Source: Zygaena filipendulae (taxonomy: Eukaryota; Arthropoda; Insecta; Lepidoptera; Zygaenidae). From it: DNA of 64,000 nucleotides. The stretch is taken from NCBI GenBank assembly GCA_907165275.2, contig OU015655.1, forward strand, positions 14,086,501 through 14,150,500, written 5' to 3'. Of the stretch, positions 32,386 through 44,363 are shown piece after piece. The first letter of the stretch is position 1. The number at the start of each line of letters is the position of its first letter. Below the pieces are notes generated by a model. That model was not told the origin of the DNA. It did not search any database and was given only the letters and a program-made list of their open reading frames with translations. A program made the translations under genes and the position numbers.

Positions 32386-33898
32386 CCTTATAAGTACAAT
32401 AATATAAATAAAGACAACAATGCTGAGTTTTTTATAAGTTCCCAGTAGAGGACGAGTTCCGAACTGATAGTCATTTATAGTTCTAAGAACCTGGACCTTT
32501 TCAGCACTGTATTATACCAATAATAATAATCTGTATATAGAATTACTAAGGTGTACCAAAATGTTTTATGTGCTGTGTTGTGCTTCCCGAATCAATGTGA
32601 TCTATTTATGGCTATGTCTATAATATTACGTATGTGATCGTAACAACCACAACCACATAAAGGATTTTTGAATTGGAATTTATAAACACGCAAACTTGAG
32701 TTCAACTTGGCATGGACGTAGAAGTAGGTAGTTTAGTATATCCTTTTACTTTCATATTAATTTATCTCGTTATCTGTTTTTTGCGACAATTTCAAATAAA
32801 AAAGATATTAACTACTTAGCTTTCATCCCTCAGTTACTTTTATAGAGTAGTTGTTTTTGTAATTCCGTTATATACTATTGTGTAATTTACAGAATGAACC
32901 TTCCTATCTCATCTACCTATAGAGTAGGTACCTGCCAATAATTTCCGTGTAAAATAACTGTGTTACGTACCTTTAATAATTTAAGATTATAAGGGTTTAT
33001 TATATTTTACTTTTAAAAACAAACGTATATGCTCAATGTAATTTTATTTCTAATACAAAAACAATAGACGCTTATAGGCCATAAGTACCTAGCCGTGGTC
33101 GTTTCCCTTTCCTGGTTTACGCTTATACGGCCATTATAATGCCTATTTACATCCCATGTGCCATAATATGCGGCTATGCAGGTGTAACGTTACAGATTCG
33201 AACCACTTCCTTATTAGTACGTGGCGTTAAAACAAACACACGGACCGGTCTGTAAAACACCTAAGATTTCGTGCGTTCCTGTAAATTGTATGTTGACTGT
33301 ACGTAGGTACATTATATAGAAATAATTACAGTTTAACAAATGTACAGTTGAAAAACGAATATGTAATAAAAATAATAAATAAATAAAAATTTGTTTTTCA
33401 AAGAAGCAAAATGCATTAATTCATAATTTAATTTGCATTAAATGTTAGTTAAAAACTGAAAGTATATATATTGCAAAAAAAAAAGTTAAAAATTACATAA
33501 TTTCTTTGATTATACCTATCAATCAATCAATCTTTGATTATTGATGTAAAAAAATATGACTCTGACATGGATCCATGGATCAAGAAAGCTTAATGCAAAG
33601 GGTTGACCTGCAAAGAGGTTGCATCTGGAAATATCAAGTTATTATTGCCGACTTCGCCAAGCCATAAAGGTGACACAGACGGCTGGCAAGTAATGTCGGA
33701 TATTGCGAGTTTTAGTACAACTCCTGACGCCAATCCGTTCTTTATCAGCATCCGTAAAAAATGTTGGCCGTAAAAAAATATTGCCAGGTAAGAAATGTTA
33801 AATTGATTGAATTGGTATGTTCTTATAGACGTAGCGTAGCCACGAACTTATAAGAGAAACTCTTTTTCCTGCTGCTACTTTACCGTATTATTTGTCTT
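32386..33898. other. No recognised feature
   Basis: About 1.5 kb in which I recognise no gene or repeat. Confidence 0.4.
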
Positions 33899-34086
33899 CT
33901 AGATACTAATCTTTGTAAAATGTGGAAGTTCATTTGTTACTCAATCACACAAAAATTAAGGCGAAAAGATTATGAATGTAATTCAGCACACAGTTTGTTA
34001 CCTGGATTAACACATAGAATATTTTATTGCGGAATTCCCGAAGGAACTCTGAAATTATTGCAGGTGAAACCGCGGGGAACAGCTAG
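33899..34086 (+). mobile_element. Helitron type A, diverged
   Basis: 5' end uncertain near TCTAGATACTAATC. The end GTGAAACCGCGGGGAACAGC then TAG is good, but the opposing hairpin arm is damaged (TTATTGCAG). Confidence 0.65.
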
Positions 34087-34671
34087 TAGAATAATAACAT
34101 TAATTAAATTAATGACAGCAAAAACAATTTTCGTTGAAGCTCGTCGTTACGAATGCTTATTGCAACTTATAACGAGTCATTAAAAAGGCTCTTTATGGTG
34201 GATAGACTTTCGGTGATTACAATATGATTTCTTCAACAATATACATATTAATGTCTATAAAACGTAATTAACGTCATATATCAAGATACCTAGCAAAAAT
34301 ATTCTCGTTAGTAAATTATTGCGTTTGTAGGTTTGTTAATGGAAGATTACACGTTTCACCCAAATTCACAGCTCCATAAAAATAATCATTCCAAAAAGTA
34401 GGATCGAAACCAACTGAAACAAATATTGATTCATAGTTAAATTTTAGAGCTAGAACCGTTTAAAAAAAAACTGTAGGTACTAATTGGAAAGAACTACAGA
34501 TTCTTAGCGGATTTCTTTCTTCTTCTTCAATTAAGGCGTCTATCGCGGTTTATGCGTAGCAATAATTTCACTAATGACGACGTTTTAGTACCTGCTAAAA
34601 ATATTAGAATAGGAAAATTTTGTGCTCCGTTTTTTAAGACGTTTTTGTATCACTTGTTGTGTGTTTTTGAT
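34087..34671. other. No recognised feature
   Basis: No gene or repeat recognised. Confidence 0.4.
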
Positions 34672-35090
34672 TTAGAAAGAAAGAAAGAAAGAAAGAAAAA
34701 AAGGCATTTATTTGGACACAGAGACAGAACACAATTACAATTATTTTATACAAACATGATTCAACAAAAAAAGTGTCACGTTGTTTGTCCGCGATGGACT
34801 CCGAAACTAGGTACTGAACGGATTTTGATAAAATTTTGTAACCATTTATAATATGGTCCAACTCAAAAGATAGGATAGTTTTTATCCCGGAATTCCCTCG
34901 GGAACTTCGAAATTACCGCGGATGAAATCGCGGGGGACAGCTAGTAGTTATATATATGACAATATTACGAGAACAAAATATGTTTGCGTGGTGCGTCCCC
35001 ATGACCAAAATTGACACTGCCTCAGCATGTTGCTACGAGTGCGGGCGCCGGGCACTCCTAGCTCTGATTTTCAGCCAGGACCGGAGATTC
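34672..35090. repeat. LINE-tail-like repeat with GAAA tract, split by Helitron
   Basis: A GAAA tandem tract (about 34674-34700), then GGCATTTATTTGGACACAG; after a Helitron, CCTCAGCATGTTGCTACG and GCTCTGATTTTCAGCCAGGA. Same order as at 25005. Confidence 0.45.
34772..34944 (+). mobile_element. Helitron type C
   Basis: Starts in AGTGTCACGTTGTTTGTCC (first bases lost), contains TATAATATGGTCCAACTC and ends GGGGGACAGCTAG followed by T. Confidence 0.8.
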
Positions 35091-36402
35091 ACAAAAATAA
35101 GATTATACATAATATGTCACAGTCTACACGCACACATTCCACTGATTTTTTTGCGGGTGATCTTTTTTGTGTATTATCTTGCATAGCAGACGCTATTAAA
35201 AAAAAGCTTAGGGTATTATGTAACGAGATGGTGGAATGAAACGGGGAGCTGGGTTCTCGTCAAGTTGTCATGTGCAAGTCACGCCTGGGACTGTGGCTGA
35301 GGATAACGCCGGGTGTCACTCCAGTGTAATGAAACACTAAAGTATTTACGTGAAGGATTAAGGGAAATAAAAAAAACACATTATTGAAAAAAAAACTATT
35401 TATGATACCTAATGGTACCTAATTTTTTTTTAAACTTTTTAATAATTTGATTTCTGATTGTACATTCTGATACTTTTCATCAAAATGCTTATTTGATCGG
35501 AGTAACAATTTTCATTGAATTCCATGCTTAGAGTGATGTCAGTCGCAGATTAATTATTGACGCAACACATCGCGTGACCTCACTGTTCAATCATGTCAGA
35601 GCATATAAAGAAAGATGAACAGAAAGACAGACAGAAAAATTTTAAAAATTGATTTTTTTATTTAAGTACCGTATATACTTACGAATGCATTTAGTGAAAA
35701 GTTGTTAATTTGGAATTATAAACAAACACTAAAAAATTGTTTATATGTCTAGATTACATTTAAAAAATGTAGGTACTTACCTAAGTACTGAAAATTATGG
35801 TCGCTCTACAAGATCTCTCGTCTTCCTCAACTAGAAGAGTATTGATCTAGCTCACATTGTAGCACATATAGTCAGCAGCTGAGATATGTATTCACTTTTG
35901 ATAATAATTAAATCTTATTGCTGTAATATTGATATACTGATAAAGTCCAAAGATCGACAAGTGTTTATACTTATATATATAATTATAATATCTAATGCAG
36001 ACTGTACCATAATATTACCGTGACTGTACATATATATTGTACAAGTCCTTAGCGGTACACAGATACAGCTACAAAGAAATTCTTCGTCAAAGCTACTCTC
36101 AATTACCAGCGGTTGGACCTTCATGTCGAATACGTACTTTGTATGTTTGTTCAATAAATAATTGAATTTGTATCGAGTGTTTCTATTGGAGGACAACAAG
36201 AGAAAAATAAAGAATAAAGTAAATACTTTGACTTCGAAAACTTTTCAAATATAATACGAGTGACAACAAAAGCCTTGTACCGGATGAGAAACATGAGTAG
36301 AATAAAAATCTATGAATACAAAATACAATATGAATTTTAAGAATAAATTATGTATAAATCCAACTACTTGGGTGTTAGTTACTCTTTAAATTTATTGTAA
36401 TA
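35091..36402. other. No recognised feature
   Basis: About 1.3 kb with only AT-rich sequence. Frames near 35000-35240 belong to the repeat on the left, and the 94-codon minus frame (35915-36199) is unconvincing. Confidence 0.4.
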
Positions 36403-36598
36403 CTAGCCGTTCCCGCGGTTCCACCCGCGGTAATTTTGGAGTTTCGTGGGAATTCCAGATTACAATATAAGCGCCTTCTCACAAATAACGTGGCTTTCTA
36501 TAGGTAAAATAATTTTCAAAATCGGTTCAGTAGATCCATAGATTACCCCCTACGACCTTACAAACTCGCAAACTTTACCGCTTTCATATTAGTATAGA
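36403..36598 (-). mobile_element. Helitron type G
   Basis: Minus-strand start TCTATACTAATATGAAAGCG; end hairpin and CTAG (CTAGCCGTTCCCGCGGTTCC). Middle contains TTCAAAATCGGTTCAGTAGA. Confidence 0.78.
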
Positions 36599-36720
36599 TA
36601 GGTAGTTTTAGTTGAGCTAGTTAGGCGGCGTTTTTTTCGGGTGATTTGGGATGCCCTAGATACTTATACCGAACGAAATGGCTTACCATGAAAAAATTAT
36701 AAATAATTAATTATTAATAC

Positions 36721-37035
36721 GTTTTTGAAAATCAAAATTCTAATTAGTTCGTCAGTCAGAAAATAAAAAAACAATAGACACGTATTTTTTGCTTTTTTAA
36801 ATAAATTAAAATATACAGAGATAAAGCGCATTAAAGTTTAGGGTGAGGGGGTCGTGACGTCACTAACCGCTAAAACCGCCATACAAACTGTCCGAATAGT
36901 GACGTCACGCGGAATTTCAACTCAATATATCGCCGTTATTTTTTGATTACGTAAAAAAAGAAAAAATACGTGTCCAATATTTTTTAATAATCTACAAGAC
37001 GGACTAAAAAATAAAAATTAGTCAACATGCCCATT
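36721..37035 (+). mobile_element. Paired-TGACGTCA MITE, copy 11
   Basis: Lacks the first about 20 bases (starts GTTTTTGAAAATC). Both palindromes perfect. Right end CAACATGCCCATT intact. Confidence 0.82.
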
Positions 37036-37062
37036 GTTTTTATTATTATTATTAATTTATCA

Positions 37063-37261
37063 TCCTTCTTATTATAAATGTGAAAGCCAGGTTGTTTGTT
37101 TGTTTCTTTGTTACGCTTCCACGCCTTAACGGCTGAACCGATCATCATGAAATTTTGCATACACGTTGTCCAGGGTACAGAGAAGGACATAGGGTACTTT
37201 TATCCCGTATTTCCGCGGGATGTCTAAAACTAACGCCGGTGAAACTGCGGGGAACAGCTAG
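37063..37261 (+). mobile_element. Helitron type A
   Basis: TCCTTCTTATTATAAATGTG start and GGGAACAGCTAG end. Hairpin arms partly decayed (ACGCCGGTGAAACTGCGG). Confidence 0.8.
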
Positions 37262-37351
37262 TAATTGATAATATTAATTATTTTTATTCGTAACTTTAGT
37301 ATGTGAGCACCGGATAAAAATCACAATTCGCATAGGTACATATATTATTAA

Positions 37352-37657
37352 CTAGCTGTGCCCCGCGGTTTCACCCGCATGAGTTTCGGGATTCCTGCAG
37401 GAACTCCAATGCAGTCTAATTTACTCCTTATAACAACAGCTAATTAGCAGTGAAAGTCCCCTCAACATCGGTCAAACCGTTTCGGAGATTCACCCGCGTG
37501 AGTTTCGGAATTCCCGCAGGAACTCCAAACTTCTTTTATATAAACCTTGTCCTGACAATAACGAACACAAAAAATAAAACAATTATCCAATTTGGTGCAG
37601 TCGTTTGGAAGTTATGCGCTTAGCAACACATTTGGCGATTCATTTTTATTATATAGA
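37352..37657 (-). mobile_element. Helitron type D, intact
   Basis: Minus-strand start TCTATATAATAAAAATGAAT, end CTAG. Both CACCCGC..GAGTTTCGG blocks are present. Nearly identical in layout to 4702. Confidence 0.85.
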
Positions 37658-37818
37658 TAATGTTACAATCGAAAATTATTTACAACTGACTTATGACACA
37701 AATGCTTGGCAATATAAATTTTCTCGTATATATTATAATGTCACGTCGTTGTAAGGAGTCATAAAATATTCCGTTATAAAGGGCTTAAGCGATCAAGAAT
37801 GAACGCAGGCGCAAGTCT

Positions 37819-38049
37819 GGGCCCTTATTCACTATGACCAACAACATTACTTACCCATAACGCGCGTCCCAAAAATACAATCCCAAACACTCCAGATACA
37901 AAAATATAAGAAATTTATATTCTTTATGACAAAAGAAACGTTGGGAATGTATTTTTTTAAAGTTTAACTTCTTTGAACACGAGGGAAAAGCAATTTAAGT
38001 AACGCCTTATTTTAGCGCAGCGCGTTATGGTCATAGTGAATAAGGACCC
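37819..38049. mobile_element. MITE with GGGYCCTTATTCACTATGACC ends
   Basis: 22-bp inverted repeats (37819-37840 and 38028-38049) with a single mismatch bound a 231-bp non-coding segment; a CATAACGCGC block next to each end extends the pairing. I found no target duplication and no second copy. Confidence 0.7.
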
Positions 38050-38370
38050 TGATGTGGTCGGTGGTAGAGTGTGGGCACAAACCGGCTGCGATCAAAAATG
38101 CCAAAGAAAAAATATTGTATAACGGGAAAGGGCGTGTCATATCTTTTTTTACTAAATAATTTATTGGATGAACATATCTACAGGGATACTCGCGGTGCAG
38201 CTGCTCGTTCAGATTTTACTTATACCTAAAAAGAAAAAAACTGTAAAGAAAGAGATGCGTACATATATTGTGCCATAATAAATGAAGTTTGGATGTTTTT
38301 CTGATGAGTTTGTACATCGATATCGGGAGTAAAACAACGGATATTCTCGTAAATTAATTTAATTACAGGA

Positions 38371-38590
38371 CTAGCTATGCCCCGCGGTTTCACCCGCGTG
38401 AAAGGTTTTTATACAACAACTTTGTTTCCCGACATCCGATTTCAATGAAGCAAAGCATAGTAGCTCCAGGCATAGCTTAATCTACCCGTGGAAACCGCAT
38501 GAAAATTTAACAGATTTTTAAAAACCCTCTTTTTGTGGTTGGTTACTCTTCATGTACAGAATCGCGGATTCTACTCTTTTATTAGTGAGA
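38371..38590 (-). mobile_element. Helitron type B, internally deleted
   Basis: CTAG and hairpin followed almost at once by the type B body; the CCCGCGGGAATTCC core is absent. Ends in GATTCTACTCTTTTATTAG. Confidence 0.78.
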
Positions 38591-38807
38591 GTAACAGATG
38601 CTGAAAGTAACTTCGAAGTTCAAAGTAAAATATTCATTTCGATTTAAACATTGATTTGTTGAAATAATTTGATTAATCATAAAATTTATGTAGGCACCTA
38701 TAGGTATTTTCTTGTTTGCTCTTGTCAATCTGCAGCTGTAATTAGGCAAGTCATCTCAGGCCAAGTAGGACGCAGCTGTTTTAATTCACTTTCAAACATT
38801 AGCTAAA

Positions 38808-39155
38808 ATTCAAATTTTGATTGGTCCGTCAGCTAGAAGATAAAAAAAATACCTAATGGAAATTGACATACCTAATAAAAGTATATCGTATGTTTTTAGG
38901 AAGAAATTGCTTTCAAACAATAAAGCCGCCCTTTGTTGCCTATATTTCCCACTGTGTTTTATTTTTTGTTTCTGGTCACAATTAAGTACTCTTAATTGAA
39001 TAACTACTTGACGTGACGAAGTCTACCAAGGCGTGACGTCACCTAAAGTTTCGAATTAATGACGTAGGTATATCGCCGTTATTTTTTCACTAAGAACTTA
39101 AAAATAAAATAAAAAATACGTGCAATTTTTTTTTATTAATCTACACTAGCCTATT
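38808..39155 (+). mobile_element. Paired-TGACGTCA MITE, copy 12 (old)
   Basis: Strongly diverged, with extra sequence (about 38860-39000). One intact GTGACGTCAC survives; the right end reads CTAGCCTATTG. Confidence 0.55.
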
Positions 39156-39249
39156 GTCAGAATTTATAACTATACATCGGTACATCCCTTCGATCAGAAC
39201 AGAAATATCGCACGTTACGTTTTGTAATTTGATTTCATGAACTCGCCTT

Positions 39250-39590
39250 GTGTACTCTTATCTAATCGTATTTAGAATATTATTGTAATTAGCTATAGAA
39301 GAGAGGGGTCTCCTAACACAGGTATTGTCATACTTAAAAGGAGACCCCAGTCATGTTCTAGTTTACTTTAAAGTTACCTATTGAATAAACTTATTTTTTA
39401 AACTTATTTAAACTTATTTATCTATGTCTGCGCATCAAACGCACAATCATTGGTACACGTGCATTCAAAACCGGTCCGACAGTCGGGGGCGAGCCGGCGG
39501 GAATCCAGTTCCCTGTATCCAGTCTCGACGAACCTTTTTCGAACCTCCCAGCCCCGGTTTACTCTATTAGTCACGAATCACGATGTGGAA
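39250..39590 (+). repeat. Possible LTR end and leader remnant
   Basis: GGGGTCTCCT (39307) and AGGAGACCCC pair as a 10-bp-stem hairpin, followed by an AATAAA signal and then TCATTGGTACACGTGCATTC, AACCGGTCCGACAGTCGGGG. Order is like an LTR followed by a primer-site-type TGG, loosely resembling BEL/Pao leaders. No second LTR or coding region seen. Confidence 0.3.
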
Positions 39591-40266
39591 TCAGAAAGAG
39601 ACGACCGATGTTAAAGAAAAGACATCAAACAAAAGTATAGGAAGTCTCAACGTTCACAGAGTGCTTACAGATGTATGAGATGAGATTTGAACGACAAAAC
39701 CGATTGTGTGGTGCTCGTTTTAAATTACTTTACTTGACGTACAAAGAAATGGAGAATATTTGGATTTGTGTAGCTTTGATTAGTTTATTCAAATTAACTT
39801 TCTTGCTGTCCGCGACTCCGCTCGCGTGGCGTTTTACGGTTTTACCGGCGCTCCAATAGCACTTTCCGTGAACCGAACAAAGTAAGACTCAAAGATGCAA
39901 ATGAAAGAAATAAGTCTAATTATTTTCCATAGTTTTGACGTGCTGACACAGGAGTAAATGAAATAAGTATTTTTAGAAAAAAACTTTTAAAATAACTTTT
40001 TTATAAAACAAGCTTTTATTCAAATGTCCCAAAAAGAATATCCATCCATGCTTTATCATCCCAACTAAACGTGTATACAAAATTTCAGCTCAATTAGTTT
40101 GAGATAATATCTGTTTCAAAATGGAGTTGCAAGATTCCACCGGCACCGGTACAAACATAGTTATATATATTGCAAGTTAAATAAAAGCTTTTAGATTGCG
40201 CTAATGTTAAATAAGTATATTATTTACAATTCGTCTTTAGTAAGTATAAATTTAGGTAAATAGATA
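39591..40266. other. No recognised feature
   Basis: A 62-codon frame at 39671 is unconvincing. Confidence 0.4.
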
Positions 40267-40448
40267 CTAGTTGTTCCCCGCGGTTTCACCCACGCTAATT
40301 TCGGAGATCCCGCGGAAATTCCAGACTAAAAGTATATCCTTCTCTGTACCCCTGACAACGTGTAGGTATGCAAAATTTCGTAATGATCGGTCGCGGCGTA
40401 ACAAATAGACAGACAGACAGAGTTACTTTCGCATTTATAATATTAAGT
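40267..40448 (-). mobile_element. Helitron type A
   Basis: Good end (CTAGTTGTTCCCCGCGGTTT then CACCCACGC), a CAGACAGACAGACAGA tract, 5' end degraded near ATAATATTAAG. Confidence 0.75.
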
Positions 40449-41022
40449 TATACATGTGTAAGTAAGTTGTGAAATGAATAGCAGATGCAACGCAGATATT
40501 AATGAAAATGAATGTGGAAGTAATAGTACTTTAAATGAAAAACCACATTTTAATTTAAATAAATGCATTTGCATTTAATTAAAATCAGAACATTGCGTTT
40601 TGTCATTAAAGACCTGTGAAGAGTTCGTAGTTTTGGCTGTAAATTATTTTGAACAAATGAATACAATTCAAAAATATGTGTAAGTAGATACTTAAACGTT
40701 TTATGTGAAACTTAGCACATACGTTATGTGAACACCTACGTAGTAGATCCAATTCCAAAAATTGAATTGTTCATATTTAATGACGTCGATGACTCAATAC
40801 ATGCATGACATCAGCAAAGTGTGCAATCAAACGGACTTTTGCATCCGCGATATCTCGGAAGATCCTTTTCAAATTGATCGGCGACCTCATAAATTATAAT
40901 ATAATAAGATTATTTATAATATTTTGCCATAAAAGACAAGGTGGGCCACGCCCCATTAAGCCTTCCCGCGTCGTTTACGTGGTCGTGTCGTATTGTACTT
41001 GTTAATACGAGATAATCCAAAA
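40449..41022. other. No recognised feature
   Basis: Nothing recognised. Confidence 0.4.
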
Positions 41023-41228
41023 TCAATACATATTATATAAAAGAAAGTCGCTTTCCGCTGTCTGTCTGTCCCTATGTATGCTTAGATCCCTAAAACTACG
41101 CAACGGGTTTTCATGCGGTTTTCACCAATAGATAGAGTGATTCGTGAGGAAGGTTTATCTATATTTTAACCTGGAATTCCCGCGGGAACTCCGAAATTAC
41201 CGCGGGTGAAACCGCGGGAGATAGCTAG
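41023..41228 (+). mobile_element. Helitron type E, intact
   Basis: Starts TCAATACATATTATATAAAAG, contains AGTCGCTTTCCGCTGTCTG and ends with a perfect hairpin (CCGCGGGTGAAACCGCGGGA) and GCTAG. Confidence 0.85.
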
Positions 41229-41598
41229 TGCTTTATTAATTTATTAACTATTGAAGAATTGAGGAGTCTCATAGGATTTTTGGCAATAATTTTTCAAGTG
41301 AATATTTTAGTAAAAAAAATTACATTTTTCTTCTAATTGTGTAATTATTGGTGAAGTCCCAACGACAATGTTATATTGTTCTTCAAGATAAAACACAGTT
41401 CTCTCGAGAGAGCTATTTTGTTCATTAGGGTAAACAAAATGGCTGCTGAATGTTAGAATAGCGAACACGCGTGCACTCGGTACGACATCCACAGACTCCA
41501 CTTGACAACAACCCGGGACCTCTAGGGCCGGAAACGGGGATCAACACTACCAGGGTCAGAAAAAGGCTACTTATACAGTGACTGGAGCAACACCAGTG
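41229..41598. other. No recognised feature
   Basis: Overlapping minus-strand frames (41307-41607) are unconvincing. Confidence 0.4.
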
Positions 41599-41876
41599 AA
41601 TGGGCATGTTGACTAATTTTTATTTTTAGTCCGTCATGTAGATTATTAAAAAATATTGGACACGTATTTTTTCTTTTTTTACGTAATCAAAAAATAACGG
41701 CGATATATTGAGGTGAAATTCCGCGTGACGTCACTATTCTAGTTAGTGACGTCACGACCCCCTCACCCTAAACTTTTTTATTTAAAAAAACAAAAAATCC
41801 GTGTCTATTGTTTCTTTATTTCTAACTGACGAACTAATTAGAATTTTGATTTTCAAAAGTAGTCCACATCCCCATT
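41599..41876 (-). mobile_element. Paired-TGACGTCA MITE, copy 13 (short spacer)
   Basis: Both ends present. The two palindromes are only about 15 bp apart: the ACAGTTTGTATGGCGG.. spacer is deleted. Confidence 0.82.
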
Positions 41877-42441
41877 ATACCCGACAACAAAAACAAGATC
41901 ACGGTGTTAATTTCATTGAAATTATGTTAAAGTTTCATAAAACATGTAACTAGCGTAGATCTTGGTTTTGTATCGTTTAAATAACGATTCAAATCAACAA
42001 AAGTTTTATGAAAAATCTATTTGTAGGCGTATTTTTTAAGAATCAAGAAAAAAATTAATTGGAACTTCGGAAGAGCGAACAAATTCACCGTTCAACATAA
42101 TATGAATACGTGCACGCTACATTCGTTGACAATGGCGAAAAAATTCCGCGCGAATGAATATTTTGTACGGGCCGTGTCCGTTGAGTGCGGCTGAATATGA
42201 CGGATGGAGCTAGGGACAGGGGTCGGGGCGTTACATCCGTAACGTTTATCGCCGTCACCGCATCATGATCGAGGTTTGTTTGTGAACTAGGTAACGCACA
42301 CGGTTTCGCTCGTGTGATTGCGGGATCCTTCTGTGTACTCACAGATCCTATTGCAAAGGAGGGGAGAGATCAACCGATTTTTTTTTGCGAAACTAACATA
42401 ACTGTATATTGTTATGTCATATACATAATATCAATTCTAAA
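41877..42441. other. No recognised feature
   Basis: An 85-codon minus-strand frame (42085-42342) is not recognisable. Nothing else seen. Confidence 0.4.
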
Positions 42442-42664
42442 TCTTCATTAATTATAAATGCGAATGTGAGTTTGTTTGTTACGCTTTCACGCCTTACCGG
42501 CTCAACCGATCATCATGAAATTTTGCATACACGTTGTTAGGAGTAGATACAGGGAAGGACAGCGTCGCTGCGCGTGCGAATCCGCGCAAGAGCAACTTGT
42601 AAAGACCACGTACCATCCCGGAATTCCTGCGGGAACTCCAAACTCCAACTATCGCGGGTGAAGT
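42442..42664 (+). mobile_element. Helitron type A, 3' end lost
   Basis: TCTTCATTAATTATAAATGCG start; stops in ATCGCGGGTGAAG, halfway through the hairpin. Confidence 0.7.
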
Positions 42665-42727
42665 CAAATAATAAATTAATGCTCGGATACCTCACATTTC
42701 CTAGTCCCAAACTAAAAAGAGACACGA

Positions 42728-43222
42728 TTTTTTTTTTTTGATAATGTTCATGATCGCGACTCACACGAACGTTTCCTCGTGGACACTGGCGCAGATATAT
42801 CTGTTTGGGCTGCAACATCGAAAACTAAGAAAAAGGCCGCACATACCTACGGCGAGAAAACAATCAAGCTCAACCTGGGACTACGGCGCAGTTTCACCTG
42901 GACATTTATTGTCGCAGACGTGAAGACTTCCATATTGGGTGCAGACTTCTTACGTCACTACAAGCTCCTTGTGGATCTTCACAGAAAAAAATTAATCGAC
43001 GACGAAACCAAGCTTACCGTCGACGCCACTGAAGTATCAACAACCGCCGAGTCCATTCGCATCGTGAGCTCCGACCAACAATATCACGATATCTTGAAGC
43101 ATTTTCCTGGCGTTCTCCGACCCATGTCTCTTAAGCAGCCAGCCAAACATGACGTCGTACATCACATCGAAACGACGGGTCCTCCGCTTTCGGCACGCGC
43201 CCGCCCTCTACCGCTACAATAA
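42728..43222 (+). pseudogene. Retropepsin remnant of a Ty3/gypsy-type pol
   Basis: A plus-strand frame begins after a T homopolymer (42728-42739) and reads FLVDTGADIS, the catalytic motif of retroviral-type aspartic proteases, followed by ILGADFLRHY, the usual second landmark, and a linker to RARPLPLQ, where reverse transcriptase normally follows. It stops there (43220-43222), with no Gag before and no RT, RNase H or integrase after. It is therefore a fragment about 150 codons long. It is GC-richer than its surroundings and differs in sequence from the element at 46-51 kb, so it comes from another lineage. No initiation codon of its own; the frame is kept open upstream to the T run. Confidence 0.8.
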
Positions 43223-43433
43223 TATCTTAATAATATTACATCCGTGATGGGGAAACCATCACCCTTGGTCCCAGATTTAGCAGAGCTCTTATCTGTACCA
43301 GAAAACTGTTTTTTTATTTTATTTTTTATTATACCTTTTATACCTACCTACTTTTATTTTCGTAAACAGTAAATACGCAGTCTCAGGGTTAACACAGTCT
43401 CGTATTTGTTTCGCTCCAATTCCAGAAATTTTA

Positions 43434-43490
43434 CAGCTGCTCCCTCGTGGTTCCACCCACGTAAAATTCGGGACCCATCCGAGACCTCCA
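43434..43490 (-). mobile_element. Helitron 3'-end fragment, decayed
   Basis: CAGCTGCTCCCTCGTGGTTC then CACCCACG; no CTAG. Confidence 0.4.
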
Positions 43491-43514
43491 AAAAGTATCC
43501 TACGACACTCAGGG

Positions 43515-43795
43515 ATAATATAGCCACAGAGCAAATAAATCAACTAGAGAGGACATGTAGGCGGGGCAGGCGCGCCATCGTTGCAAAGCAAGTTAGAGGA
43601 TATCTTACTCAGGTAGTGCTCAGACTTGCCTCTTGAATTTACGTAGTGATGCGCAGAATATGTCTAGTTGATAATAATTATTGTATGAACGACACCACAG
43701 AGAAAATGAATTAACTAGAGATGACATATAGGCGGGGCGGGCCCGCACCGTAGCTTAGGAACTTAGATCAAATGCTCTGACTTGCCCAAAACTTC
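43515..43795. repeat. Two diverged copies of a ~110-bp segment
   Basis: Segments 43515-43632 and 43692-43795 share AACTAGAGAGGACATGTAGG / AACTAGAGATGACATATAGG, CGGGGC and, further on, GCTC(A/T)GACTTGCC. Direct, imperfect repeat of unknown class. Confidence 0.55.
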
Positions 43796-44363
43796 TTTTG
43801 CTGCCGTCCCAAGTATATTTACCACAACATTCCCAAAACGGTAAATTTTGAAAATAGTGACTAAGTAAAAACATAACCATAAAGCGTTTAATACATTTCT
43901 TTACGTTAATGAATGTTTTAGTGCGCGATGAATGGTTTTGTGTCCGAAATTCACCCGGCGACACTGCATGGTTTTCATCTGTTTTCATACTAAACTAAGT
44001 TGATGTTCGTTCTATCTGTTTTACAAATTTACTTATTAAGTACCTACATTATTACATTAACGCAATATGCCAGTCTAAATTATTAATTACTCAAATTATT
44101 ATTAATAACAAATTTGTCGATACAATTAATTATTATCATTAATTCATTATAGCGCAAGACACATTAATTGAAATTAAGTAAATTTTATTCGATTCGAAGT
44201 CAAAACCAATTAGCAACCGTGTTATTTTCTGTTCTGTGAATATAGCTTTCTATCCATTTCTATCAATAAAAAAATATTTTTCAGTATCGGTCTGTTAGTT
44301 GCAAAGATTACCTGCTAGACAAACAAAGTATTTATTAATCTTTATGGCTCTTTATAATATGTA
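43796..44363. other. No recognised feature
   Basis: AT-rich, no repeat or frame that I trust. Confidence 0.4.
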
